64,000 nt of DNA, taken from Lumbricus rubellus. Taxonomy: Eukaryota; Annelida; Clitellata; Crassiclitellata; Lumbricidae. Below are positions 63,964 through 64,000 of this stretch, in pieces (position 1 is the stretch's first letter; every line of letters starts with the position of its first letter). Where the stretch lies: contig OX243822.1 of NCBI GenBank assembly GCA_945859605.1, positions 6,616,400 to 6,680,399 on the forward strand, given 5' to 3'. Position numbers and translations under genes: made by a program. A model generated the notes under the pieces. The model had not been told where the DNA came from. It saw only the letters and a list, made by a program, of their open reading frames with translations, and ran no database searches.

Positions 63964-64000
63964 ATTATATATACATTATATGCATATGTTTGTATATTAT

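Overview
This is a eukaryotic, intron-bearing, repeat-dense genomic window, most likely from a marine invertebrate deuterostome (an echinoderm-like genome is my best guess, low confidence). The basis is a VLIG-type giant GTPase written as one 5.1-kb exon, conserved metazoan EIF4E and CEP20 genes with ordinary GT-AG introns, L2/CR1-like and RTE-like LINEs, tRNA-derived SINEs, DD37D mariner elements, many hAT-type MITEs, and a striking excess of the palindrome TAGGCCTA. Nothing looks bacterial, viral or organellar.

Layout. 1-21.2 kb has no intact gene. It holds MITEs, LINE and SINE scraps, a 1.9-kb foldback element inserted in an RTE-like LINE end (10.2-12.1 kb), a deleted mariner (12.3-13.1 kb), a short pseudogene fragment of the VLIG-like gene (8.2 kb), and a compound satellite block (18.4-20.9 kb). 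21.2-26.6 kb is a promoter-like segment and the intact VLIG-like GTPase (1699 aa, + strand). 26.6-40 kb is again mobile-element territory: a decayed LINE with a hAT MITE inside its reverse transcriptase, a second mariner, and many nested MITEs. 40.1-44.6 kb is EIF4E (+, seven coding exons). 49.2-53.2 kb is CEP20/FOPNL (+, four coding exons) with a 1.7-kb DNA transposon in intron 3. 56.4-62.4 kb is a minus-strand gene assembled by eye from small exons: signal-peptide-like exon, one EGF domain, one transmembrane helix and a cytoplasmic tail. It resembles a neuregulin/EGF-family ligand precursor and does not show up as a long ORF.

The genes do not form an operon and have unrelated roles: an innate-immunity-type GTPase, the mRNA cap-binding factor, a centriolar-satellite/ciliary protein and a probable EGF-receptor-type ligand. 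The most unusual features are in the EGF-like gene. One intron carries a minisatellite built from copies of the gene's own 5' splice site. Another intron carries an array whose transcript repeats the CUUACCUG sequence of the U1 snRNA 5' end. X-box (RFX) motifs lie beside both ends of the gene.

All positions were read by eye. Family names for repeats are inferred from termini and target duplications, not from database searches.
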